Assembly (NCBI RefSeq): GCF_048820975.1
Contig: NZ_JBMEUF010000001.1
Location: 2,356,001 to 2,420,000 of the forward strand
Reading direction: 5' to 3'
Origin: Glaciecola sp048820975
Lineage (GTDB): Bacteria > Pseudomonadota > Gammaproteobacteria > Enterobacterales > Alteromonadaceae
Length of the DNA: 64,000 bases
Each line of letters begins with the position of its first letter. Position 1 is the stretch's first letter. Positions 43,627-53,301 of the stretch are shown here, piece after piece. The notes under the pieces are model-generated. The model had not been told where the DNA came from, did not search any database, and saw only the letters and a program-made list of their open reading frames with translations. The position numbers were made by a program, and so were the translations under genes.

Positions 43627-44970
43627 CTATTTTAAGTTGTCTTGTATTAATTGATGCTTTGCATGAAGTAACTGATATTGTTGCAAGCCAATAATACAAA
43701 TCAATGAACCCACTACCGGAAAAGCAAACAGCATAGTGCGAATAACTAAAAGCACATCCGCACTTTGCTCTACGTTGGCGTCATAGCCAAAAGCAGTAAG
43801 GAAGTACCCCAACATAGTAGCGCCTAAACCGTGTCCTATTTTCATTAAAACAACCACAAGGGCAATAAATATAGCTTCTGAACGAATGTTGCGTTCGTAA
43901 TTAAGCTTGTCTACTACATCTGGCGCCATGCCCCAAATAACTGACCATAAGCCCCCTGCTGCTACGCCAACGAGCGCACACCCAACAATAAACTGAAAGT
44001 TAAATTCATACACCGTAAGCGTAAAAAATGAAACCGCTATAATACTTAATAAATGAGCGGAAATTAAAGTGTGATGTTTTTCATAGCGCCTAGAAAGATG
44101 TGACCAAATTGGCGTAGACAACGTTTGCGCTACAACAATAAGCGTTAAGCCTCCAGCAATTAAGCTTTGGTCATTAAGGTTATACTTACAGAAAAAACTA
44201 AAGCATTTAGTAAAAACGGGAATACTAACAGCCGAAAAAAAACTTGCGAATAAAATGATTAAAGCTTGTTTGTCAGTAAATATGCTTTTAATTCCGCGTA
44301 TTTGTTGAGACCAATTTGAAACCGATTGACTGCCTTGAATATCGCGCTGCTTAATTGAATACCATGATCCCCACATAGCAACTAACGAGCAAATTGCAGC
44401 AAATATAGAAAATTGCTGGAATAATTTAGCTTGCTCATAACTATCGTCTGACTCAAAAACGTAAAACGCTGCCAAAGAAACACACAGTGATCCAATTGAA
44501 CTACAACAAAAACGTAAGGTGGCTAAATGCGCACGCTCTCGACTGTTATGGCTGATCCTAGATAAAAGTGCGTTGTGTGGTAAATCAATGAGGGTATAGC
44601 TGGCTCTAAACAATAACAAGCAGGCCAATAGTGTCACTATAGGGCTACCACTCACTACAGGTATAAAGAATATAGCAATGAAACTTAGCGCACACATGGG
44701 TGCACCAAATACAATAAAACCGCCGTATTTACCAAATTTATGGCTGTACATGCGGTCTGAAATGAAGCCAATTACTGGGTCAAGTATAGCGTCAACAATT
44801 AGCGCTACAAATACAATTATACCCGCTAGTTTAGGGTCAATAGCTAACACATCGGTAATGTAAAATAGCAGGAAATAACCTAGCGTATTAGCTACAATAT
44901 TTTTACCAAAGTTGCCACTTGCATAACCTAAAGACTGCAAGCGTGAAAGGGGCGCAAACTTAGCCGACAT
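43627..44970 (-). CDS. GPH-family sugar:cation symporter (MelB-like MFS)
   Basis: The 447-aa protein has about 12 hydrophobic helices. LGYASGNFGKNIVANTLGYF and DAILDPVIGFISDRMYSHKFGKYG are hallmark N-terminal motifs of the GPH family (glycoside-pentoside-hexuronide symporters), with the conserved Asp that binds the sugar and cation. It should import a glycoside across the inner membrane with Na+ or H+. It lies downstream of the ROK regulator on the same strand and near a TonB receptor, which suggests one uptake path. The substrate is not readable. Confidence 0.85.
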   Translation of the reverse strand: MSAKFAPLSRLQSLGYASGNFGKNIVANTLGYFLLFYITDVLAIDPKLAGIIVFVALIVDAILDPVIGFISDRMYSHKFGKYGGFIVFGAPMCALSFIAIFFIPVVSGSPIVTLLACLLLFRASYTLIDLPHNALLSRISHNSRERAHLATLRFCCSSIGSLCVSLAAFYVFESDDSYEQAKLFQQFSIFAAICSLVAMWGSWYSIKQRDIQGSQSVSNWSQQIRGIKSIFTDKQALIILFASFFSAVSIPVFTKCFSFFCKYNLNDQSLIAGGLTLIVVAQTLSTPIWSHLSRRYEKHHTLISAHLLSIIAVSFFTLTVYEFNFQFIVGCALVGVAAGGLWSVIWGMAPDVVDKLNYERNIRSEAIFIALVVVLMKIGHGLGATMLGYFLTAFGYDANVEQSADVLLVIRTMLFAFPVVGSLICIIGLQQYQLLHAKHQLIQDNLK

Positions 44971-45104
44971 TTATTTATTGCCACACATAACTAGGTACAT
45001 CAATTATTACATTTAAATACGAAACCTGTTTGCAACATTATATTCTTTAAGTAACAGTTTTATGAACCTATGTATGTTTGCTTTTATAAGCTCATAAGCG
45101 ACAA

Positions 45105-46226
45105 TTAAAAAGACTGTTTTGCAAAAATGCTTTGTTCAAAACAAAGTTGAGAAGCGCCTACCACACCACCAAGATCGCCTAATTGACTCGCTAAAATTTT
45201 AGGTATTGGCAATTTGTTTCTATCAAATTCACAAAACTTTTCCGTATCAATATACTTAAGCCAATGATCAAGCAAAGGCAAAGGTAACCTCCCCCCAATA
45301 ATGATGGCCTCAGGGTCAAAGGCTCTGGCTAGCACCGTTAACGCGTGCACTAATTGTGTAGCAGACCGTTGTAACCAAGCTTGCAAGGGTTCGCATGTTT
45401 GTACTGAAAGTTCGCGCAAATCAGCAAAGTCCTGCACTTCAATATTGTGTGATTGAAGCTCTTTTAATAAATCAGCGCCTGAGGGTCTAGGTTCGTTTAA
45501 ATTAGGAAACGGCGCACCAAATGCACCAGCATTTCCATTTTTACCCCGATACACTCGCCTATCAATAATTAAACCGCCGCCTATACCATGGCCAATATGA
45601 ACAAATACAAAGTGATTGAGTGAGCTTCCTGCACCCGCTACATATTCACCCCAAGCGGCACAAGTACCATCGTTTTCAATATAAACGGGGTAGTCAAGAC
45701 GTTCGCTAAACGCCGAAATTAAATCGACCTCTTCTAACTCTGGAAAATATACCGCATTCATTTTCCGGCGTTCATATAAAAAGTCTCCAGGTATAGATAT
45801 ACCTACCCCACATAGCTTTCGTTTCGCCACACCGTTAGGCTTTAATTGTTCATCTATAAACTTGCTTATTGAAAGGCATAACGCATCTAATGAATGTTCG
45901 CTACTTAACTTTACGGTTTGGCTAAATTTAACCCCGCCAGTCCAGTCAACTAAGGCAATTTCCATATATGCACCTGTAAACGTTACGCCTACAGAATAAA
46001 GTGCATCTGAATTCAATCGTATTGTTTTTACAGGCTGCCCTCGAGCACCTGTTTGTTCGGCCTTGTCTAATACCAATTTTTTATCAACCAAAGCTTTGGT
46101 TAAATTGGTTGCTTGTACTTTTGAAAAGTTTAAGCGCTTTGCTACGTCAACCCGAGTACTGCTTTTATCACGCCGCACAATTTCTAAAATTAACCGCTCA
46201 CTGTTACTCAATTCAATATTTTGCAT
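45105..46226 (-). CDS. ROK family transcriptional regulator
   Basis: From ATG 46226 the product is 373 aa. A winged helix (RLILEIVRRDKSSTRVDVAKRL) is followed by a ROK ATPase-fold domain with VGISIPGDF, VYIENDGTCAAWGEY and HIGHGIGGGLIID. The usual ROK zinc motif (C-x-C-G-x4-C) is absent: where it should be, the sequence reads NLNEPRPSGADLL. It therefore binds a sugar or its phosphate but need not be a kinase. It is divergent from the TonB receptor with a perfect inverted repeat between them. Confidence 0.86.
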   Translation of the reverse strand: MQNIELSNSERLILEIVRRDKSSTRVDVAKRLNFSKVQATNLTKALVDKKLVLDKAEQTGARGQPVKTIRLNSDALYSVGVTFTGAYMEIALVDWTGGVKFSQTVKLSSEHSLDALCLSISKFIDEQLKPNGVAKRKLCGVGISIPGDFLYERRKMNAVYFPELEEVDLISAFSERLDYPVYIENDGTCAAWGEYVAGAGSSLNHFVFVHIGHGIGGGLIIDRRVYRGKNGNAGAFGAPFPNLNEPRPSGADLLKELQSHNIEVQDFADLRELSVQTCEPLQAWLQRSATQLVHALTVLARAFDPEAIIIGGRLPLPLLDHWLKYIDTEKFCEFDRNKLPIPKILASQLGDLGGVVGASQLCFEQSIFAKQSF

Positions 46227-46316
46227 GATGATTTTGCGCACTTCTGTTCAGGTTTATATTCACTAATGTCAAATAGTGTAACTCAAAATAACTCACTTAT
46301 AAAAGCGATTAATTAA

Positions 46317-46337
46317 ATTAAGTTTTATAAACTTAAT
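46317..46337. promoter_or_regulatory. candidate ROK operator between divergent genes
   Basis: Arms ATTAAGTTT and AAACTTAAT are perfect complements separated by TAT. The site is 90 bp upstream of the ROK regulator start and 90 bp upstream of the TonB receptor start, well placed for repression of both. Confidence 0.6.
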
Positions 46338-46426
46338 AAATTTGTAATAAATGCAATTTAATATGCAGGCTGTTTTTACTCATGGCTTAACACGTGCCAG
46401 TTAACATTTTATTTATGGAAAAAATT

Positions 46427-49120
46427 ATGCAACGAGCATCAAGATTTAGTTTAATTTCAGCGTCAATCGCGCTAGCTTTAACTCACCAGTCATCGTTTGT
46501 AAATGCTCAGGAGAGTGCCCAGGCTACAAACGAAACTGAAGTGATTACCGTTACCGGTACGCGGCTGCAAAATCAACGTGCAGCCCTGCTTAAATATAAC
46601 TCTGAAAATATTATTGATGCTATTTCAGCCGATGAAATTGGAGCATTGCCTGACTTTTCAGTAGCCGAAGCAATATCAAGAATTACCGGTGTATCTACTG
46701 AAGATAGAAACGGCGATGCGGAGTTTGTGGTTATTCGAGGCATGCGATCTGATTTTAATTACCTATCTATTGATGGCGCTATTGTGCCTTCTACTCGCAG
46801 AAACGGCCGCGCAACCCAGCTTAGTGTTATTCCTTCAAGCGTTATTGACACTACCAGCGTTGCAAAAAGTTTTTCGGCCAATATGGACGCAAATGCAATT
46901 GGCGGAAATATTAACGTACGCACTCGCAGTGCTTTTGATTACGACACCACCTACTTTTTTGCACGAGGAGCGTTAGGTAAGTACGATCATGATGAGAGCC
47001 CAGCTGATGCAGGACTTAGTTCCAGAGCCAATTTAACCTATGCAAATTCATTTGGTAAAGATGGCGCCTTTGGTGTTGTTTTCTCAGCAGGGCATTTGCT
47101 TTCCAGCGGAGACACATGGCTACCCGGCGTAGCTTATAACGAATACCGAGTAATTGGTGAGCGAGTGAATGATGCCAATGAAACCGAGCAATACACAACA
47201 CGTTTATATGAAGACGGCATGGCTGATAGTATTGAGATCCCCCACGGTAATCAAACCTATCAATATAACAATGAAATTGAGCGTAATGGCGCGCTTCTAA
47301 AACTGGAATATCGTAACAATAGCGATAGTTTATATCTAAATTTATCATCGTATATTTTCACTGAAAACGATACTGAAAAGCGTTGGGATAGCCTAATATT
47401 TCGTTCGAATGAAAATGCAATACCTGAGAACTTAACGGCAACGAGCGGTTTTGTAGACAGCGCTAGAACACAGCGCCAATATTTTTTACAAGGCGATAAA
47501 AACACATTAAAAAGCATGACCTTTAATGCCCAGTACCAAATTAATGACGAGCAAGACATTGCCTTTTTAGCATCTAAAGCTTCGGGGGAAAGAGAGAACC
47601 CGTTTTACCAAATTAGATTTGAAGCCGATGATCGCTCGGCCTTTGCGTATGAATATGACAGCAGTGGCGATTATCCTATTATAAACCTAAGTACGCCAAG
47701 TAATTGGACCAATACTGAACTTTTCACTCCAGTATTTTATCGTGACCGTTTTGACATAAATGAACAAGACGCGTCGCAAGTTAAAGTTGATTTTACTAGC
47801 AACTGGCAAGCCGCAAACAAACTCGGCATAAAATTAGGCGCAAGCACGCGCACCGATGAACGTTTTCAAGACCAATTATTTGATTACGACTATCGCCCTA
47901 ACAGTGATGCAGTGAACGAATATACCTTAACGAATACCTTATCTGACGACACTAATTACTTCTCGCCTAACTTAGTACCAGGCCAGCCACAACAATTTAT
48001 TAATCCTGATTTATTTCTACAATACTTTGCCGATACCAAAAACGAATGGGATGATACAAAGAATCAAATTAACGAAGGTTTGAGTAGCCAATTTGTGGTG
48101 GAAGAAACCATTAATGCAGCGTACGTAATGGGCCGCTATTCCTTAAGTAACGTTACTTTAATAGGTGGATTGCGCTATGAAGACACCGATGTAAAATCAA
48201 CCGGTGGGCAACGATTAGGTGATGACGACCCCTCTACCCCAGAATATGTGCTGAACTCCCAATCAGGTGGGTACAGTAAACTGTTGCCATCCATTATTGC
48301 GAATTATCAATTAAGTGACAATATGAAGGTTCGTGCGGCTTACAGCGAAACTTTGGGCCGCGCTGAGTACGATGATTTAGCCGTACGCGGCAGCCGCAAT
48401 ATTGATGATACCAATCAAAGTATTTCCATAAGCTCTGGTAACACTAACCTGAAACCGCGAGAAGCTCAAAATATTGATCTATCGTTTGATTACGCCGTTC
48501 CTGAATCAGGTGTAGCAATATCGGCAGGGCTATTTCATAAATCAATAGCGAACGAAATTTATAACCGCAAAGAAATTGAAACCTTAACGATTAATGGGCT
48601 TGAATATACACAAACCACAACCCAACCAACCAACGCCAATACTGTGAAACTAAAAGGGCTTGAAGCAGGGGTTTTATTAAATAGTTTTGATTTCATTTCA
48701 AATGATTTAGAAGATGTGGGTTTTTCTGCTAACTACTCATATATTGATAGCCAATTCAATATAGAGACTAATGATGACAACGAACGCGAACTATTTGGTT
48801 TGTTTTATCAACCCAAAGAAATTGCCAATATGAAACTGTTTTGGTCACCTTCACGTTTCGATATTCGCTTAGCTTTACGTTACAAAGGAAAACGTCAAGT
48901 ATCTGCAAGTGCCTCTTCTGAAAGTTATGATGAATTTATAGCGTCGCAAACCTTTGTTGATTTACGTGTTAAATATAAATTTAAGAACGGACTCAACGTA
49001 TCTATTGAAGGCCGAAATTTATCTAACGAAGCTGAGCACCAAATGCTAAATTCTAATCGAATACATTGGACACGAGATTACGGAAAATCATTTTGGGTAG
49101 GTGCTGCTTACCGTTTTTAA
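46427..49120 (+). CDS. TonB-dependent receptor
   Basis: ATG 46427 gives about 897 aa with a signal peptide (FSLISASIALALTHQSSFVNA). A TonB-box-like EVITVTGTRL, a plug domain (PDFSVAEAISRITGVSTEDR; FVVIRGMRSDFNYLSIDG) and a 22-strand barrel follow, ending in the outer-membrane signature WVGAAYRF. It imports a large ligand, probably a glycan or glycoside, across the outer membrane using TonB energy. It is divergent from the ROK regulator and is followed by a glycerophosphodiesterase gene 71 bp downstream. Upstream in-frame starts at 46394 and 46415 are less well supported. Confidence 0.9.
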   Translation: MQRASRFSLISASIALALTHQSSFVNAQESAQATNETEVITVTGTRLQNQRAALLKYNSENIIDAISADEIGALPDFSVAEAISRITGVSTEDRNGDAEFVVIRGMRSDFNYLSIDGAIVPSTRRNGRATQLSVIPSSVIDTTSVAKSFSANMDANAIGGNINVRTRSAFDYDTTYFFARGALGKYDHDESPADAGLSSRANLTYANSFGKDGAFGVVFSAGHLLSSGDTWLPGVAYNEYRVIGERVNDANETEQYTTRLYEDGMADSIEIPHGNQTYQYNNEIERNGALLKLEYRNNSDSLYLNLSSYIFTENDTEKRWDSLIFRSNENAIPENLTATSGFVDSARTQRQYFLQGDKNTLKSMTFNAQYQINDEQDIAFLASKASGERENPFYQIRFEADDRSAFAYEYDSSGDYPIINLSTPSNWTNTELFTPVFYRDRFDINEQDASQVKVDFTSNWQAANKLGIKLGASTRTDERFQDQLFDYDYRPNSDAVNEYTLTNTLSDDTNYFSPNLVPGQPQQFINPDLFLQYFADTKNEWDDTKNQINEGLSSQFVVEETINAAYVMGRYSLSNVTLIGGLRYEDTDVKSTGGQRLGDDDPSTPEYVLNSQSGGYSKLLPSIIANYQLSDNMKVRAAYSETLGRAEYDDLAVRGSRNIDDTNQSISISSGNTNLKPREAQNIDLSFDYAVPESGVAISAGLFHKSIANEIYNRKEIETLTINGLEYTQTTTQPTNANTVKLKGLEAGVLLNSFDFISNDLEDVGFSANYSYIDSQFNIETNDDNERELFGLFYQPKEIANMKLFWSPSRFDIRLALRYKGKRQVSASASSESYDEFIASQTFVDLRVKYKFKNGLNVSIEGRNLSNEAEHQMLNSNRIHWTRDYGKSFWVGAAYRF

Positions 49121-49126
49121 TAGAGC

Positions 49127-49149
49127 TTGCGGCATAGAACATGCCGCAA
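49127..49149 (+). other. hairpin between the TonB receptor and GDPD genes
   Basis: TTGCGGCAT (49127-49135) pairs perfectly with ATGCCGCAA (49141-49149) around AGAAC. There is no T-run after it, so it may stabilise the upstream mRNA or partly terminate transcription rather than end it. Confidence 0.5.
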
Positions 49150-49191
49150 CTTCTCCTCGCTGGAAGTAGAATTTTATAAGGATTTACATTT

Positions 49192-50190
49192 ATGTTCAAA
49201 ATACGCCTATTTTGGCTAACCGTAACTTTAGTATTAAGTAGTTATGCGCATGCAAGTCATATTGACACTGTACTTAAGCATTGGAACAAGCCTTCAAACA
49301 ACTATGTTTTTGTGGTGGCCCATCGAGCCGCATTTATGGAAGACGGCAGAATTATTTTGCCAGAAAATTCACTTCCTGCCATTCAATATGCAATAGACCT
49401 TGGTGTTGATATGGTTGAGCTAGATGTACGTGCCACAAAAGACGGCCGATTCGTGATTTTGCATGACAGTACTGTTGACCGCACAACAAATGGAACGGGC
49501 AAAATTGCAGACCTTACCTATGAAGAGGTACAACAGCTTAGGTTAATAGACGAAGTTACCGGCGATGTAACAGAGCATATTATTCCAAGCCTTGAAGAAG
49601 TGTATACGCTCATACATGGCAAAATTATGGTGAATCTTGATCCTAAGCTTGACCTAGAAGCTTTAGGGGAAACCCTTACCATTGCCAATGATATGGGAGT
49701 GTTATCGCATATTATTTTAAAAGGGAAATCAGATACTCCTGAACAGCGTGAAAAAATACAACGCTTGATACAGTCATTACCGTTTGAAGTTGATTTTATG
49801 CCTATGCTAAGAGACAAGAAAATATCGTCGTTTGCTGATATTACAGCCACTTACGAACTTCTTAAGCCTTCAGCGGTAGAAATGGTAGTTGGTATTCCTG
49901 ATTATGAAGACGGCAGCTATTTAACCAAAGATGGCGGCGTGCTTTTTTCTCCAGAAACACGCAAGATTAACAAGGCGTACAATAGCCATTTGTGGATCAA
50001 TACCTTATACATAGACGCACTAAGGGGGCGCTTAGAAGCCTTGCAATGGAATGGCGGCCGGCACGATATATTAGGCCTGAAATACCCTGTTGAAGTATTT
50101 GATTTTTGGATTGATCACGGCGCAAGCGTTATTCAAACAGATGAGCCGAAATTCTTAATTGAATATTTGGAAAAAATGCAAAAGCGCTAG
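49192..50190 (+). CDS. exported glycerophosphodiester phosphodiesterase
   Basis: The 332-aa protein has a signal peptide (IRLFWLTVTLVLSSYAHAS) and the GDPD signature residues H44-R45 (VVAHRAA), E58-N (PENS), E76-x-D78 (VELDVR) and H91-D92 (ILHDST). It should hydrolyse glycerophosphodiesters in the periplasm to glycerol-3-phosphate and an alcohol, with a divalent metal. It lies just after the TonB receptor on the same strand, so they are likely co-expressed under the ROK regulator. The imported ligand may contain such a diester, which is inference. A terminator follows it. Confidence 0.9.
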   Translation: MFKIRLFWLTVTLVLSSYAHASHIDTVLKHWNKPSNNYVFVVAHRAAFMEDGRIILPENSLPAIQYAIDLGVDMVELDVRATKDGRFVILHDSTVDRTTNGTGKIADLTYEEVQQLRLIDEVTGDVTEHIIPSLEEVYTLIHGKIMVNLDPKLDLEALGETLTIANDMGVLSHIILKGKSDTPEQREKIQRLIQSLPFEVDFMPMLRDKKISSFADITATYELLKPSAVEMVVGIPDYEDGSYLTKDGGVLFSPETRKINKAYNSHLWINTLYIDALRGRLEALQWNGGRHDILGLKYPVEVFDFWIDHGASVIQTDEPKFLIEYLEKMQKR

Positions 50191-50225
50191 CAAACTCTTC
50201 CCTTGTTGTTTCTTGTGTTGTGAAC

Positions 50226-50259
50226 ATGGCTTTTTTCTTACTGAGAAAAGCCATTTTTT
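50226..50259 (+). terminator. rho-independent terminator
   Basis: ATGGCTTTTTTC pairs (one bulge) with GAAAAGCCAT around TTACTGA and is followed by TTTTTT. It ends the TonB receptor-GDPD run and faces the convergent HNH gene. Confidence 0.78.
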
Positions 50260-50279
50260 AGTGTGGGGTTATTGCACAA

Positions 50280-51302
50280 CTAAACGAAAACATCTTTACT
50301 GGCTAACCAGTACTTACTGCCATTTTTTTCTGCTATATGGTAAGCCCAATCAGCTACGTGTGAGGCTCTTTGTGCATCACACGTGAAGTACGTACCAAGT
50401 TCGTTGGTAATTAGCTTGTCATTTACCACTAGGTTTTGTTCTTGCCATTTAGTTTTGTGCTCAGGCGCGGCTAAGTAGTCTCGTTTATTGTTGTTACACG
50501 CTTTATGCGCGAGCACAAAATTATGCCCTAAATCATTGTTATACTTTGTAAAAGGAATGAAGTGGTCAACTTCGGCATTGCCTTTAAGCGGCTTTTTACA
50601 GTAAAAACAATTTCCCTTTTGGATGTCTTTTAATAAGTTTGATGCTGACTTTAACGACACCCTTGACGTACCAAATAGGAAGTCTGAAAGCTCACCTGCG
50701 CGGCCTATTACTTGTTGATTTTCTTGAATTTTAGAGACCTTTTCTATCCAGCCTTGGCGTGAAAACTGAACGACTAAGTCATGAAACATGCGAAAGCAGT
50801 CTGCAATGCCGGTGTTTAACTCAATATAAGGCCTGTTTTTTATATGCAAAAACAAATAACACTCTTCCACCTTCGACAAAACTTGTAAGCGCCAAAGCGG
50901 CCCTTCCTTTAAAGTGCGCATAGTGTTTCGATAAATTTGAGGCCACAGGGGGGATGACTTCGCTTGATTCAGATTATTTGCACCACTTCTTTGAAGCTCA
51001 CATATGTCGGCAATAATTTTGGCTTGTTTACCCGAGTTTTGTAACAAAATGCCGCCTTGTTGTTGCGGGCCAGTTTCTGAAAAAAATGGTTTAGCGTGTT
51101 GCCAATAAAGTAAAATCAGTTTTTCCACTATTTCATTTAATGAAATCATTAACCGACCATTATTCGGAACATCCTTTTCAATGCATATATCCGCTAAGGC
51201 ATGCAAAAAAGCAAACTTGTAAGTCGATGAAAAATCCCCTTCTTGCAGCAAACGCTGCATATAGGAAATAAAATCAATTTGATGTTTATAAAGCGCTTCC
51301 AT
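50280..51302 (-). CDS. HNH endonuclease domain protein
   Basis: The 340-aa protein carries a C-terminal HNH domain: C232-x2-C235 (CFYCKKPL), D246-H247 (AEVDHFIPF), H260 and C269-N270 (HKACNNNKRD), with zinc and metal ligands in order. The first 220 residues are helical and unrecognised (DFISYMQRLLQEGDFSSTYK). It starts directly after the methyltransferase stop codon, so the two are translationally coupled. It may nick or cut DNA; the target is unknown. Confidence 0.82.
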   Translation of the reverse strand: MEALYKHQIDFISYMQRLLQEGDFSSTYKFAFLHALADICIEKDVPNNGRLMISLNEIVEKLILLYWQHAKPFFSETGPQQQGGILLQNSGKQAKIIADICELQRSGANNLNQAKSSPLWPQIYRNTMRTLKEGPLWRLQVLSKVEECYLFLHIKNRPYIELNTGIADCFRMFHDLVVQFSRQGWIEKVSKIQENQQVIGRAGELSDFLFGTSRVSLKSASNLLKDIQKGNCFYCKKPLKGNAEVDHFIPFTKYNNDLGHNFVLAHKACNNNKRDYLAAPEHKTKWQEQNLVVNDKLITNELGTYFTCDAQRASHVADWAYHIAEKNGSKYWLASKDVFV

Positions 51303-51896
51303 TTATTTCTCTAATACTAATGTTTGCCAATGAATATCATTTCGGCCCAACTCGTCTTTTACCCGCTCAGTTGTGAGTAACACCAACAAACCGTTGGCTT
51401 TAGCCAGTTCATTCACCTCAGTAGCGCTTACCGAATATGCACTTCTGCCATCGTTAAAGTTGCCATGCCGTAATGTAATTATTAGCCTTCCACCGGCATT
51501 GAGTAAACATGCAATATTGCGCATTGATACTAACCTTTCACTAGGCGATAAGTGCATCCAAACGGCACTTAATAGTACTAAGTCAAACTTCTTTTTAAGA
51601 GCCTGGGTTTGCGTTAAAAGGGGTAAGTCATCTTGATACCAAGTTATATCATGTTCGGTTGCGTTTTCTTTCGCTTTCAGTAGCAAAGGTAAAACCGGCT
51701 CACAGGCATATACAGTTAAGCCCTGCTTTGCAAAAAAGCGAGCGTCTCTTCCTGAGCCAGCACCTATATCTAATACAGTTCCTTCTTGCGGCAAATAACT
51801 AAGCCAACTTTTATGAACAGATTCAAATAAAGCATTGTCGTATTGTTCTACCAAGGCATCGATATTATTTGCATAAAACACTAGGTTGTTGTTCAT
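51303..51896 (-). CDS. class I SAM-dependent methyltransferase
   Basis: The 197-aa protein has motif I LDIGAGSGRDARFFAKQG, motif II-like ACEPV, and LLSAVWMHLS with GGRLIITLRHG (motif post-III). It has no DNA-methylase (D/N/S)PP(Y/F) motif, so a small-molecule or protein substrate is more likely than DNA. Its stop abuts the start of the HNH gene. Whether the pair acts together is unknown. Confidence 0.82.
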   Translation of the reverse strand: MNNNLVFYANNIDALVEQYDNALFESVHKSWLSYLPQEGTVLDIGAGSGRDARFFAKQGLTVYACEPVLPLLLKAKENATEHDITWYQDDLPLLTQTQALKKKFDLVLLSAVWMHLSPSERLVSMRNIACLLNAGGRLIITLRHGNFNDGRSAYSVSATEVNELAKANGLLVLLTTERVKDELGRNDIHWQTLVLEK

Positions 51897-52019
51897 GAGC
51901 TTACTCTTACCAGCGAATTACTTCTTAGTTTATAAGCTTGGTTATTGCTTCTTTAATCAAGTACCGACCATACACCTAACTTAATCATATTTAAACACTG
52001 ACACCCAAAGCCCTTTGCA

Positions 52020-52544
52020 TCATCCGCCGAATATGCGCATTGGCATGCCGTCAATATCTCGGTAAATTTCATTAAAGCGTAAGCCTTCGTAGCTTACCTT
52101 GCTTTGGCCATCAAGCCCAATTAGCACGGTGTGTAAATCACCTATTCTTTCGCGCAGCTCTTTTGCTAATTTGCTATTCACCAAATACCATGAAGCTTCC
52201 ATTTTCGCCTTACTTGCTTCACTGCTTCGCTTGGCTTTATATAAGTAAACCGTGTTTGTTTCGCGGTTTACTGCAAATATCAGCAACTTTCGCTCAAGTA
52301 ATGCTTCTTGCTGAGCCATCAAGCTTGTTTCAGTGCTTGCCAAGCTTGGCTTTTGGCTAGTTATTACAATTCGATTTTCCCACTTCAGGCAGGCTAACTC
52401 GGTGCATTCATCATAACTTGCAGGCTCAGTGTTGTTGGCATTTATGCCATGGCCATGGGCCGTGTTAGTTAGCAAAGCGAAGAAATAAGCCATAAAAGTA
52501 ATGGCTTTTGCGAATACGCGTACACAGCTTAAATATGGCGTCAT
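52020..52544 (-). CDS. DUF4174 domain protein, exported
   Basis: The 174-aa protein has an N-terminal hydrophobic signal (FAKAITFMAYFFALLTNTAHG). KLLIFAVNRETNTVYLYK and ERIGDLHTVLIGLDGQSKVS are typical of DUF4174, a thioredoxin-like fold without the active-site cysteines. A Cys pair near 46-51 (DECTELAC) may form a disulfide in the periplasm. Function unknown. It stands alone, divergent from the iorA-like gene. Confidence 0.7.
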   Translation of the reverse strand: MTPYLSCVRVFAKAITFMAYFFALLTNTAHGHGINANNTEPASYDECTELACLKWENRIVITSQKPSLASTETSLMAQQEALLERKLLIFAVNRETNTVYLYKAKRSSEASKAKMEASWYLVNSKLAKELRERIGDLHTVLIGLDGQSKVSYEGLRFNEIYRDIDGMPMRIFGG

Positions 52545-52803
52545 TTTGGCATCCTCAATTATTGGTATTTTTTTATACCCTAGCCCGCAGGTTTTCGATC
52601 CACTTAAAGTGGGTAAGCGGAATGAGAATGTAAGTAAGTTTCATGTTAGTCTGTGTGCGTGTTATTAAAACAGTAACTAAGCCACTATAAAATATAAGCC
52701 ATCACTGAACTAAATTGTTAATTGTGCAGTACGTACACTTTGAGCAAGGCTTTTTATGCAAAGTGGGCCACAATCGTTTACCCATAAAAATGGAGATTAC
52801 ATC

Positions 52804-53301
52804 ATGATTACGTTTACCGTTAACGGTGAAACTCGTGAGTTCGCGGGCGACCCTTCTACCCCTGTACTTTGGTACCTACGCGACGAACTGCAACTCACCG
52901 GCCCTAAATTTGGATGCGGTATGGCCCAATGCGGGGCTTGTACAGTGCATATTAACGGCATAGCTCAGCGCTCTTGCATACTCCCCCTTTCTGCCGTTGC
53001 CGGTAGTAAAATAACCACCATAGAAGGCTTAAGTGAAAATGGTGATCATCCGGTTCAAGAAGCGTGGATAGAACACAAAGTTCCCCAGTGTGGTTTTTGC
53101 CAATGCGGCCAAATGATGCAAGCCGCTAGTTTATTAGCAAGTAATCCAAATCCTAGCGATGAAGAAATTGTGCAGAATATGTCGGGTAACATTTGCCGAT
53201 GCGGCACATATCCGCGCATTCATAAGGCCATTAAATCGGCATCAAAAGCAATGGCGGGTGTTGAATATTACGTTCCTGAAAAAGCAGGAGAAAACGCATG
53301 A
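52804..53301 (+). CDS. iorA: (2Fe-2S)-binding subunit of a molybdenum hydroxylase (IorA-like)
   Basis: ATG 52804 (TGGAG upstream) gives 165 aa. The plant-type ferredoxin cluster uses C38, C43, C46 and C58 (FGCGMAQCGACTVH, RSC). The second, helical cluster uses C96, C99, C131 and C133 (QCGFCQC, NICRCGTYPRIH). This is the small subunit of isoquinoline-1-oxidoreductase or aldehyde-dehydrogenase-type enzymes. Its last 4 nt overlap the large-subunit start. An upstream ATG at 52756 is less likely. Confidence 0.92.
   Translation: MITFTVNGETREFAGDPSTPVLWYLRDELQLTGPKFGCGMAQCGACTVHINGIAQRSCILPLSAVAGSKITTIEGLSENGDHPVQEAWIEHKVPQCGFCQCGQMMQAASLLASNPNPSDEEIVQNMSGNICRCGTYPRIHKAIKSASKAMAGVEYYVPEKAGENA

Noticed and set aside
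51303..51896. A DNA methyltransferase of an R-M pair with the HNH gene
   Set aside because: No (D/N/S)PP(Y/F) or PCQ catalytic motif is present; it matches small-molecule class I methyltransferases.
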